Below, piece after piece: positions 42,701-51,866 of a stretch of DNA of 64,000 bases. Numbering within the stretch: the first letter of the stretch is position 1; each line of letters starts with the position of its first letter. This DNA comes from Ga0077527 sp964486865. GTDB lineage: Bacteria > Pseudomonadota > Gammaproteobacteria > Burkholderiales > SG8-41. Below the pieces are notes generated by a model. The model saw only the letters and a program-made list of their open reading frames with translations, had not been told where the DNA came from and ran no database searches. A program made the position numbers and the translations under genes. Location: positions 17,549 through 81,548 of the forward strand of contig CAZAOZ010000006.1 of assembly GCA_964486865.1 (NCBI GenBank). Direction: 5' to 3'.

Positions 42701-42738
42701 GTTCGCATAAACGGCCGGGAACCCACGGGTTTGCGAAC
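42701..42738. promoter_or_regulatory. GTTCGCA ... TGCGAAC inverted repeat upstream of the 41120 gene
   Basis: GTTCGCA (42701-42707) and TGCGAAC (42732-42738) are exact inverted arms with 24 bases between, about 205 bases before the ATG at 42496. It may be a regulator site for the unknown gene. Stretch 42497-42854 holds no gene. Confidence 0.35.
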
Positions 42739-42771
42739 GTCGCAGCAAAAGGGTCCCCGGGGAAAACCCGG

Positions 42772-42805
42772 AAAAAAGCCCGCGTGACCTTGCGGTCAGC
42801 GGGCT
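42772..42805 (-). terminator. Rho-independent terminator of the cold-shock gene
   Basis: On the minus strand AGCCCGCTGACC, a GCAA tetraloop and GGTCACGCGGGCT form a stem with one bulged base, then TTTTTT. It lies about 50 bases after the cspA-type stop at 42855. Confidence 0.85.
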
Positions 42806-42854
42806 CTGATGCATTCAGGGCCGCCGGCATTGCTGCCGGGGCAGGATCACAGCT

Positions 42855-43058
42855 TCAGGCTGCTTGGATGTTAGAGGCTTGTTTACCCTTCGGGCCTTGG
42901 GTGACTTCAAATGACACTTTTTGACCTTCTTTGAGTGTCTTGAAGCCGTTCATCTGGATCGCGGAGAAGTGCGCGAAAAGGTCTTCGCTGCCGTCGTCCG
43001 GAGTGATGAACCCGTAACCCTTGGAGTCATTGAACCATTTCACCGTACCAGTTGCCAT
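42855..43058 (-). CDS. Cold-shock protein, CspA family
   Basis: A 67-residue single-domain cold-shock protein that binds single-stranded RNA and DNA. The RNP motifs KGYGFITP and DLFAHFSAI are intact, as are VKWFNDSKG and VSFEVTQGPKGKQA. The start at 43058 gives MATGTVKWFN, standard for the family; a frame extending to 43121 has no ribosome binding site. It has a long leader of about 280 bases shared with the divergent clpS gene. The type (A, C or D) is not resolvable by eye, so no symbol is given. Confidence 0.95.
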   Translation of the reverse strand: MATGTVKWFNDSKGYGFITPDDGSEDLFAHFSAIQMNGFKTLKEGQKVSFEVTQGPKGKQASNIQAA

Positions 43059-43338
43059 AGTGCCTGCCTTGATAGAAAAGCGGATGGGCTCCGCGATTTG
43101 TTCGAGTTCCAAGGATCGCACCGGCCAAACCTAGGTACTGCGCTGGTCTTGCGATGATGCCTGAACCCCAACACCCGACTGCTTTCTAGGGTATTTGCCG
43201 GCGAAAGTCAAGCATCGCCCCGAAACCCCGTATTTGGCATTTATATCCCCGTTTTTCGCCACTTGAAATATTCTGCATTCCGGAGAAAATAGGTTCGGCA
43301 GCGCCATTGCAAGCGCGCAGAATGCAGAGTCAGGGAAA

Positions 43339-43647
43339 ATGGCGACCAGGCAGCGTGAAGATACGGTTCTCGAAGCGAGACGAACCAAAACCAGGCAGCC
43401 ACCGATGTTCAAGGTGCTGCTGCTCAATGACGACTATACCCCCATGGATTTCGTGGTGGCGGTATTGCAGCGGTTTTTTGCCCTCAGCCGCGAACGCGCC
43501 ACCCAGGTCATGCTCAAGGTGCATCGCGAAGGCATGGGCGTCTGTGGTATTTTCCCCAGAGATGTTGCGGCAACCAAAGTAGAGCAGGTAAAGTCGTACG
43601 CCAAGCAGCATCAACATCCGTTACAGTGTGTAATGGAAGAGAATTGA
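43339..43647 (+). CDS. clpS: ATP-dependent Clp protease adaptor ClpS
   Basis: A 102-residue ClpS adaptor, which recognises N-degron substrates and hands them to ClpAP. The core LLLNDDYTPMDFVVAVLQRFF carries the Asp-Asp residues and Met of the N-end binding pocket; VMLKVHREGMGVCGIFPRD and EQVKSYAKQHQHPLQC complete the fold. It is followed after 28 bases by clpA, the normal arrangement. The N-terminal stretch is basic. Confidence 0.96.
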   Translation: MATRQREDTVLEARRTKTRQPPMFKVLLLNDDYTPMDFVVAVLQRFFALSRERATQVMLKVHREGMGVCGIFPRDVAATKVEQVKSYAKQHQHPLQCVMEEN

Positions 43648-43675
43648 GGCCTCACATGATCAGGATCGGAACCCC

Positions 43676-45934
<2,259 letters not shown>

Positions 45935-46074
45935 AGCAACGCCGGAGCTGCTTTTATTGCCTCCGCCTTGACGCTTTCCCGGATTTCGCGGAGACTGTTT
46001 TTCATAAGAATAACCTTGTGATTATGCGAACGGGCCAGTCCTGTTCCGGTTTCCGTTTTTTCCTGGAGGAGCCT

Positions 46075-46416
46075 ATGAATCAGTCACGCATCCTGCTGGC
46101 CGTGGTTCTGGTCAGCGGCGGCCTGTTGCAGTCAGCGATTGCCGCCGATCCCAATTACGCCCGCAACATTGCGGCGACCTGTTCAACCTGTCATGGCACC
46201 GATGGCCGCAGCGTCAACAGCGTGCCGCCCAGCCTTGCCGGCCAGAACAAGGACTACCTGTTGAAGCAGATGCAGGAGTTTCGTGACGGCAAGCGGCCGG
46301 CGACGATCATGCATCAGCATGCCAAGGGCTATACCAATGAACAGCTGGAGCTGATTGCCGGCTACTTTGCTGCAGTCACACCGGGGCGCGCCGCAGCGGC
46401 GCCCGCAGTACGCTAG
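46075..46416 (+). CDS. Cytochrome c subunit, probable FccA of flavocytochrome c sulfide dehydrogenase
   Basis: A 113-residue secreted class I cytochrome c. A signal peptide ends at ALA-like SAIAADPNYA; the haem motif is CSTCHG, with a distal Met (TIMHQHAK region). Strong TGGAGGAG lies before the ATG at 46075. The next gene, 11 bases downstream, is the FAD subunit FccB. Monohaem FccA is known from Thiobacillus-type organisms, while purple sulfur bacteria have diheme forms. The pair would oxidise sulfide to sulfur in the periplasm, passing electrons to this haem. Confidence 0.85.
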   Translation: MNQSRILLAVVLVSGGLLQSAIAADPNYARNIAATCSTCHGTDGRSVNSVPPSLAGQNKDYLLKQMQEFRDGKRPATIMHQHAKGYTNEQLELIAGYFAAVTPGRAAAAPAVR

Positions 46417-46426
46417 GGAGGATGTC

Positions 46427-47698
46427 ATGACAATTTCCAGACGCGAATTCGTGAAATGGGCTGCAACGGCCGCCGGGGTCACGGCAGCCGCAGGTTGCGC
46501 GACGGGCGGCGGCGCGGGCGCCGCGCGCGTGGTGGTGGTCGGCGGCGGTTATGGCGGCGCGACAGCGGCGAAATACGTGAAGCTGTGGGCGCCGGAGATC
46601 GATGTCACGCTGGTCGAGCCCAACGAGCATTTCATTTCCTGCCCGATCAGCAACCTGGTGCTCGGCGGCAACGCGCAGATGCGCGACATAACCTTCAGTT
46701 ACGACGGGCTGCGCAGCCGCGGCATCCGCGTGATCCGCGATTCCGCCGTGGCCATTGATGCGGAGAAAAAGCAGATCCGGCTGGCCGGCGGCAGCGCGCT
46801 GTCCTATGACCGGGCCATTGTTTCGCCGGGCATCGAATTCATGACGGAGCAGATTCCGGGGCTGAATAATGCCGATGCGCAGAGCCGCATCCTGCACGCC
46901 TGGAAAGCCGGACCGCAGACCGTTGCCCTGCGCAAACAGCTGGAATCGATGCGCGATGGCGGCGTGTATGCATTGCAGATGCCGATGGCGCCGTATCGCT
47001 GCCCGCCGGGACCTTACGAGCGCATCTGCCAGGTTGCCGATTATTTCAAGAAGGCCAAACCGAAGTCGAAAATCCTCGTGCTCGACGCCAATCCGGACAT
47101 TACTTCCAAGAAAGGATTGTTCCTGGCCGCGTGGAACGGCATGTACAAAGGCATGATCGAATACCGGCCGAACAGCGAAATCGCCGATGTCGATGCCAAG
47201 GGCATGGTTATCAAACTGCAGTTCGACAACGTCAAGGCCGACGTGCTCAACGTCGTGCCGGCGCAGCGTGCCGCCGACATCGCAGTGAAAAGTGGTTTGA
47301 TCACCGCCAACAACCGCTGGTGCGGCATCGACTGGACGACCTGCGAATCCACTGCGGTCAAGGGCGTGCATGTGCTGGGTGATGCGACGCTGTCGGCGCC
47401 GGCGATGCCGAAATCCGGCAGCATGGCCAATCAGCATGCCAAAGTCGCGGCTGCCGCGGTCGTGGCATTGCTCAGGGGCCAGCCGGTCAACGCCGACACC
47501 ATGATGATGAACACCTGCTACAGCTTCGTCAGCGGCGACAGCGCCATGCACGTGGCATCGGTGCATCGTTACGATGCGGGGCAGAAGACCATCGCGCCGG
47601 TCAAGGGCAGCGGCGGCATCTCGGGTGCGGCGAGCAAGGAAGAAGCCACTTACGCCTGGGGCTGGGCGCGCAACATCTGGGCTGAAGCGCTGGCATGA
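46427..47698 (+). CDS. fccB: Sulfide dehydrogenase flavoprotein subunit (FccB/SoxF-like)
   Basis: A 423-residue FAD protein with a Tat-type signal (SRREFVKWAATAAGVTAAAGC). The dinucleotide fold is RVVVVGGGYGGATAAKYV, and SCPISNLVLGG and RCPPGPYERICQ carry the Cys residues used for FAD linkage and sulfide oxidation. The C-terminal CYSFVSGDSAMHV fits FCSD-family proteins. GGAG is positioned before the ATG at 46427. The FccA-like cytochrome precedes it. The pair forms a periplasmic sulfide:cytochrome c reductase, which would suit a chemolithotroph or sulfide detoxification (the latter is my inference). Confidence 0.9.
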   Translation: MTISRREFVKWAATAAGVTAAAGCATGGGAGAARVVVVGGGYGGATAAKYVKLWAPEIDVTLVEPNEHFISCPISNLVLGGNAQMRDITFSYDGLRSRGIRVIRDSAVAIDAEKKQIRLAGGSALSYDRAIVSPGIEFMTEQIPGLNNADAQSRILHAWKAGPQTVALRKQLESMRDGGVYALQMPMAPYRCPPGPYERICQVADYFKKAKPKSKILVLDANPDITSKKGLFLAAWNGMYKGMIEYRPNSEIADVDAKGMVIKLQFDNVKADVLNVVPAQRAADIAVKSGLITANNRWCGIDWTTCESTAVKGVHVLGDATLSAPAMPKSGSMANQHAKVAAAAVVALLRGQPVNADTMMMNTCYSFVSGDSAMHVASVHRYDAGQKTIAPVKGSGGISGAASKEEATYAWGWARNIWAEALA

Positions 47699-47717
47699 CA
47701 ATGCCGGCTTGCTGTTG

Positions 47718-47744
47718 AAAAAGGGGCGCTGAGCGCCCCTTTTT
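47718..47744. terminator. Bidirectional rho-independent terminator between fccB and DUF2784
   Basis: AAAAAGGGGCGC, a TGA loop and GCGCCCCTTTTT form a 12-bp stem, with U tracts on both strands, at the convergent end of fccB and the DUF2784 gene. Confidence 0.9.
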
Positions 47745-48126
47745 ATTTTTGTGACGCGTGCCGATGTGGCGGTATGCGCCACCAGGTCAGCGCGACGAGG
47801 CCGGCGAACAACAGGTAAGCCACCGTGAACACCGCAGGCGGCAGGTCGTAGAACAGCAGGGCGTGGATCCAGCGCGCGACAAAACTTTTTTCCGGGGCCG
47901 CGCCGCGCAGCGCATCCTCCCACAGCGTCAGCGGGCACCAGATGCCGGCCACGGCTTCGGCACTGACGATGAGGATGGCGGCGAGATGGGCCAAGCGGAA
48001 ACCGAAGCGGCGCACCCAGCGCCAGCCGGCCGCAGCGCCCAGCCAGATCAGCGGCAGGCTGCCGACGACAAACAGCACAAACCCGAAATGGGCGACGAGA
48101 ACCAGATCGGCGAGCAGCGGCATCAC
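47743..48126 (-). CDS. DUF2784 membrane protein
   Basis: A 127-residue small inner-membrane protein of the DUF2784 family with four predicted membrane segments (LADLVLVAHFGFVLFVVGSL at the start, LAAILIVSAEAVAG in the middle and DLPPAVFTVAYLLFAGLVAL near the end). Family function is unknown. The start at 48126 gives MMPLLADLVLVAH, the usual N-terminus. Its last bases overlap the shared terminator. Confidence 0.88.
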   Translation of the reverse strand: MMPLLADLVLVAHFGFVLFVVGSLPLIWLGAAAGWRWVRRFGFRLAHLAAILIVSAEAVAGIWCPLTLWEDALRGAAPEKSFVARWIHALLFYDLPPAVFTVAYLLFAGLVALTWWRIPPHRHASQK

Positions 48127-48148
48127 CCGCGGCGCTCCGCCGTTGCGG

Positions 48149-49000
48149 TCAGGCGTTGCCGGTGGCGACCGGACGCTTGCGGTCGCTGACCCACTCGCTC
48201 CACGAGCCCGGATACAGCCGCGATCCGCCGAGGCCGGCGATTTCCATGGCCAGCAGGTTGTGGCAGGCGGTGACGCCGGAGCCGCACTGGTGAACGATGG
48301 CCTCCGGCGCGTGGCCGTTGAGCATCGAGCCGAATTCCTTTTTCAGCGTGTCCGGCGACTTGAAACGGCCGTCGGTGGCGAGATTGAGTTTGAAAAAACG
48401 GTTGATCGCGCCGGGGATGTGGCCGGCCACCGGATCCAGCGTCTCGTTTTCACCGCGATAACGGTCAGCGCTGCGCGCATCCAGCACCAGCGTCTTGCGG
48501 TCCTGCAGCTGGCTGAGCAATTGCGCGCTGTCGACGGCAACCTGCGGTTTCGCGCGGCCGCTGTAGATGACGGGTTCGACCATCGGCTGTTCGACCGTGA
48601 CCGGCAGTTGGGCTTTGGTCCACGCCTGCCAGCCGCCGTCGAGCACGGCGACGCGGGCATGGCCGACCCAGCGCAGCATCCACCACAGCCGCGCGGCGTA
48701 AGCGCCGCCGGTCTCGTCGTAGGCGACGACCTGTTTGCTGCTGTCGATGCCCAGCGCGCCCAGGCGCAGGCAGAAGGTGGAAGGATGCGGCAGTGGATGG
48801 CGGCCGTTGAGTCCGGTCTTCGGACCCGACAGATCCACGTCCAGATGCAGGAAGCGTGCGCCGGGGATGTGGCCGGCCCGGTAGGCCTTGTAACCGGCGC
48901 TGTACTGCGCCAGGTCATGCCGGCAATCGCAGACGACCCAGTCCGGATCGCTGAGATGCGCCGCAGTTTCTTCAACGCTGACCAGGGTCGTGTGAGTCAT
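48149..49000 (-). CDS. sseA: Thiosulfate/3-mercaptopyruvate sulfurtransferase (tandem rhodanese)
   Basis: A 283-residue protein with two rhodanese domains. The active-site loop is HQCGSGVTACHN, and CGSGVT is typical of the 3-mercaptopyruvate type rather than CRKGVT-type thiosulfate enzymes. The domain marker DARSADRYRGENETLDP and GHIPGARFLHLDVDLSG are intact. It transfers sulfur to cyanide or thiols. No signal peptide is visible. It is downstream of the Rieske gene but separated by a terminator, and a site matching the IHF consensus lies 110 bases before it. Confidence 0.9.
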   Translation of the reverse strand: MTHTTLVSVEETAAHLSDPDWVVCDCRHDLAQYSAGYKAYRAGHIPGARFLHLDVDLSGPKTGLNGRHPLPHPSTFCLRLGALGIDSSKQVVAYDETGGAYAARLWWMLRWVGHARVAVLDGGWQAWTKAQLPVTVEQPMVEPVIYSGRAKPQVAVDSAQLLSQLQDRKTLVLDARSADRYRGENETLDPVAGHIPGAINRFFKLNLATDGRFKSPDTLKKEFGSMLNGHAPEAIVHQCGSGVTACHNLLAMEIAGLGGSRLYPGSWSEWVSDRKRPVATGNA

Positions 49001-49069
49001 GACAGGAATGCGCCGGCAGGGTGGATGGAGGGGCCAAAGGTAACAAACGCCAACTGAAAATCAAGCGCG

Positions 49070-49098
49070 AAAAAAACTGCGGCGACCCCGGGTCGCCG
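49070..49098 (-). terminator. Rho-independent terminator of the Rieske gene
   Basis: On the minus strand GGCGACC, a CGG loop and GGTCGCC form a 7-bp stem, followed by GCAG and TTTTTTT. It is 33 bases after the Rieske stop at 49131. Confidence 0.8.
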
Positions 49099-49109
49099 AA
49101 TATGATGCG

Positions 49110-49122
49110 TAACTTATTGATT
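49110..49122 (-). promoter_or_regulatory. IHF-like site upstream of sseA
   Basis: Minus strand AATCAATAAGTTA, an exact match to WATCAANNNNTTR, with an AT-rich tract before it (AATTTAATTCAATAT). It is in the same relative orientation as the sites at 2694 and 32928. Confidence 0.35.
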
Positions 49123-49130
49123 ATATTGAA

Positions 49131-50243
49131 TTAAATTTTATGCAGCTGGGGTGCGATTTCGCGCCGCAAAAATTCGTGAAAATGCACCATGCCGTCTTCC
49201 AGCGGTGACTGGTAAGGGCCAACTTCGCTGCGGCCCTGGCGCCACAGCGCGCGGCGGCCTTCGGTCATGCGGGCAATGATTTCGGCATCCTCGACTGCCG
49301 TTTCGCGATAGGCCGCCTGCTCGGCTTCGACGAACTCGCGCTCGAACAGCGTGATGTCTTCGGGGTAATAAAACTCGACCACGTTGCTGCAGGCTTCGGG
49401 GCCGCGCGGCACGACGGTGCTGACCACCAGCACATGCGGATACCACTCGACCGTGATGTTCGGGAAATAGGTCAGCCAGATTGCGCCGTGCGCCGGCTGC
49501 CTGTTTTTGTCGTAGCGCAGCACCTGTTCGTGCCAGCGTTGGTACACCGGACTGCCGGGACGGGTGAGCGCATTCTTGATGCCGCAGGTCTGCACGCTGT
49601 ACCAGTCGCCGAATTCCCACTGCAGGTCGGATACATTGACGAAGTGGCCGAGTCCCGGATGGAAGGGCTCGACGTGATAATCCTCGAGATAGACCTCGAT
49701 GAAAGTTTTCCAGTTGCAGGCGTATTCGTCGATCTCGACGCGATCAAGCATGTAGCCGGAGAAATCCAGATCATTCATGACGCCGAGCTTCGCCAGATCG
49801 CGCGCGACATCGCGCCGGCCCGCGAACAACAGCCCGTTCCAGTTGGTCAGCGGTGTGCGCGCGAGATCGAGGCAGGGATTGTCAGGGAAGTGCGGCGCGC
49901 CGAGCAGCTTGCCGTCGAGGCCGTAGGTCCAGCGGTGCAGCGGGCAGATGATGTTTTTGGTGTTGCCGCGATCCTTGAGGATCACCGCCTGGCGGTGGCG
50001 GCAGATATTGGACAGCAGTTCGATGCCGCTGGCATTGCGTACCAGCGCCTGCGCGTTGTCGAGCCAGGCCAGTGCCTGGTAATCGCCGGTGTTGGGCACC
50101 ATCAATTCGTGGCCGACGTAGCCCGGGCCCTGGTCGAACAGCAGGCGCTTTTCGACTTCATAGATCCGGGGATCGAAATACCACTGAACCGGGAGTTGCG
50201 ATGCAGCGGGGCGGAGCGTGGTGATGCTGGAAAGATCGGACAT
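49131..50243 (-). CDS. Rieske-type aromatic ring-hydroxylating dioxygenase, large subunit
   Basis: A 370-residue Rieske oxygenase alpha subunit. The 2Fe-2S motif is CRHRQ ... CPLHRW (CxH-17-CxxH), and the catalytic iron triad appears in FIEVYLEDYHVEPFHPGLGHF (Asp/His/His). The ferredoxin, reductase and small subunit genes are not here, as is common for three-component Rieske mono-oxygenases. The substrate is unknown. The gene stands alone with its own terminator, and a palindrome lies upstream (50415-50438). Confidence 0.88.
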   Translation of the reverse strand: MSDLSSITTLRPAASQLPVQWYFDPRIYEVEKRLLFDQGPGYVGHELMVPNTGDYQALAWLDNAQALVRNASGIELLSNICRHRQAVILKDRGNTKNIICPLHRWTYGLDGKLLGAPHFPDNPCLDLARTPLTNWNGLLFAGRRDVARDLAKLGVMNDLDFSGYMLDRVEIDEYACNWKTFIEVYLEDYHVEPFHPGLGHFVNVSDLQWEFGDWYSVQTCGIKNALTRPGSPVYQRWHEQVLRYDKNRQPAHGAIWLTYFPNITVEWYPHVLVVSTVVPRGPEACSNVVEFYYPEDITLFEREFVEAEQAAYRETAVEDAEIIARMTEGRRALWRQGRSEVGPYQSPLEDGMVHFHEFLRREIAPQLHKI

Positions 50244-50414
50244 GCAGCAGGGGTCAGGGCCGGTTGATCGGTGGTCAGGGACGCTTCAAGGTCATGATTT
50301 TTATGAAGTTTTTGCGGCCGGTGCAGCATCAAAAACGAGGGGCTATTCTTTCCCAGGCCCCCCCAAAAGGCAACAACAATTTCCTTGGCGCTACACGCCC
50401 GGGATCGGTCATTG

Positions 50415-50438
50415 TTTTATAACTGTATGTTTATAAAA
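50415..50438. promoter_or_regulatory. TTTTATAA-N8-TTATAAAA inverted repeat upstream of the Rieske gene
   Basis: Exact 8-base arms around CTGTATGT, within an AT-rich stretch 170 bases from the start codon at 50243. It could be a LysR- or GntR-type operator, or just the AT-rich promoter. Stretch 50244-50512 holds no gene. Confidence 0.4.
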
Positions 50439-50512
50439 GAAAATATATAAAGAGGCCGGAGCGCTGTTGCCGCAATAAGGTGGTGGTCACCCGGCGAATA
50501 GCAAGCCCCCGC

Positions 50513-51160
50513 TCAGGCCGGTGACGGCGCATCGCGCAGCAAACCGGTGCGTTGCAGGCGTTGCCAGTCTTCGGGGCGATCGACATCCCACAGTGTTTCC
50601 AGTTCATGCCAGCGCAGTTTCAATTCGCGCAAACGCGCGCGCGTCTGCGCCATGACCTGCGCCCCGCCCCAGGCGATGCCGTCGAACAGCCGCGGTTCAT
50701 CGCGGGCGAGGCCGATCAGCGCGTAGCCGCCGTCCTCCGCAGGCACGAACACCGCATCATGACCGTCGCGCAGCGCTGTCGCGGCAGCACGCAGATGTTG
50801 CACGGTCAGTGCCGGGCAATCGGTGCCGATGCCGATGACGTATCCGGCGCTGCGCAGTGTGGCGGTGTAGGCGTGGGCCATGCGCGCGCCCAGATCGCCG
50901 CCTTGCTGCGCGCGGAGAGTTGCGCCGCAGGCCGATGCGGCAGTTTGCAGAAAGGGGTGCGTGATATCGGGCGCGCACCACAGTTCCAGCCGGTGCGGCG
51001 TCGCGGCGCGCGCAACGGCCAGTGCCTGCGTGATCAATCGTTCCTGCAGCGCGGCGGCGCCGGCGGCGCCGAGCAGCGGAATCAGGCGGGTTTTTGCTGC
51101 GCCGGCAACCGGTGCCCTGGCGAACACCAGAATCACGGTTTCAGGATTTGTGTCGTGCAT
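50513..51160 (-). CDS. TIGR04282-type arsenosugar glycosyltransferase
   Basis: A 215-residue DUF2064/TIGR04282 protein of the arsenosugar-associated glycosyltransferase group. The signature residues are VFARAPVAGAAKTRL (nucleotide-binding loop), GIGTDCPALT (metal-binding Asp) and GGYALIGLARDEP. It overlaps the end of the upstream glycosyltransferase by 20 bases, so both are one unit. It is thought to transfer sugar onto methylarsenical precursors. That function rests on the family and its regular neighbourhood with ArsM and ArsS. Confidence 0.85.
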   Translation of the reverse strand: MHDTNPETVILVFARAPVAGAAKTRLIPLLGAAGAAALQERLITQALAVARAATPHRLELWCAPDITHPFLQTAASACGATLRAQQGGDLGARMAHAYTATLRSAGYVIGIGTDCPALTVQHLRAAATALRDGHDAVFVPAEDGGYALIGLARDEPRLFDGIAWGGAQVMAQTRARLRELKLRWHELETLWDVDRPEDWQRLQRTGLLRDAPSPA

Positions 51161-51827
51161 ATCGCAGCGCGAGTTTGTCGGGATCGGCGCCCAGCCGGTA
51201 GGCGAGGCGCAGGCGCCACATCAGCCATATCGTGCGCCACACGCCGTGTTTTTCCCAGCGCCGCCCGGAGGTGGTCAAGCGGTGCGCGATGCATAGCGGC
51301 GCACCGTAGATTTTGAGTTGCCGGGAGAGCGCGATGTCTTCCATCAGCACGATTTCCGGAAAATGTCCTGCAGCCTCGAACAGCGAGCGCGTGACGAACA
51401 GGCCCTGGTCGCCGGTGGCGATGCCGGTGAACCTTGAGCGCCAGTTCATCATGTGCGCGACCAGGCGCAGCAGCGGGTGGCTGCCGGTGATGCGTACGTC
51501 GAAACGCCCCCAGCTGCGCCGGCTGCGGGTGAGGCCGTCGATGATCAGGCCGTCGGCGTTTTCAGGCAGGCGCGTATCGGCATGCAGAAAACACAGGATT
51601 TCACCGTTCGCCACCGCGGCGCCGGCATTCATCTGCCGGGCGCGACCCGGCGGCGATGTGATGATCTGGTCGGCGCGACCGCGGGCCAGCGCCGCGGTGT
51701 TGTCCGTGCTGCCGCCATCGGCGATGACGACTTCCACGCCGCGCTGCCGCTGCGGCTGCAGACTGTCGAGCAAAGCCGGGATGTTTTCGGCTTCGTTGAG
51801 GGTGGGGATGATGATGGAGAGTGACAC
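51141..51827 (-). CDS. TIGR04283-type arsenosugar glycosyltransferase (GT2)
   Basis: A 228-residue family 2 glycosyltransferase of the TIGR04283 group. The fold starts SIIIPTLNEAENIPALLDSL, with VVIADGGSTDNTAALA for the nucleotide-sugar and FLHADTRLP as the DxD-type motif. It lies between the disulfide reductase fusion and the TIGR04282 gene, all on the minus strand. It is expected to act in arsenosugar assembly, by association with ArsM/ArsS. Confidence 0.87.
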   Translation of the reverse strand: MSLSIIIPTLNEAENIPALLDSLQPQRQRGVEVVIADGGSTDNTAALARGRADQIITSPPGRARQMNAGAAVANGEILCFLHADTRLPENADGLIIDGLTRSRRSWGRFDVRITGSHPLLRLVAHMMNWRSRFTGIATGDQGLFVTRSLFEAAGHFPEIVLMEDIALSRQLKIYGAPLCIAHRLTTSGRRWEKHGVWRTIWLMWRLRLAYRLGADPDKLALRYARHKS

Positions 51828-51866
51828 GATGGACTCGGGTGGATGGCGAATTTTTACGATACTTGC

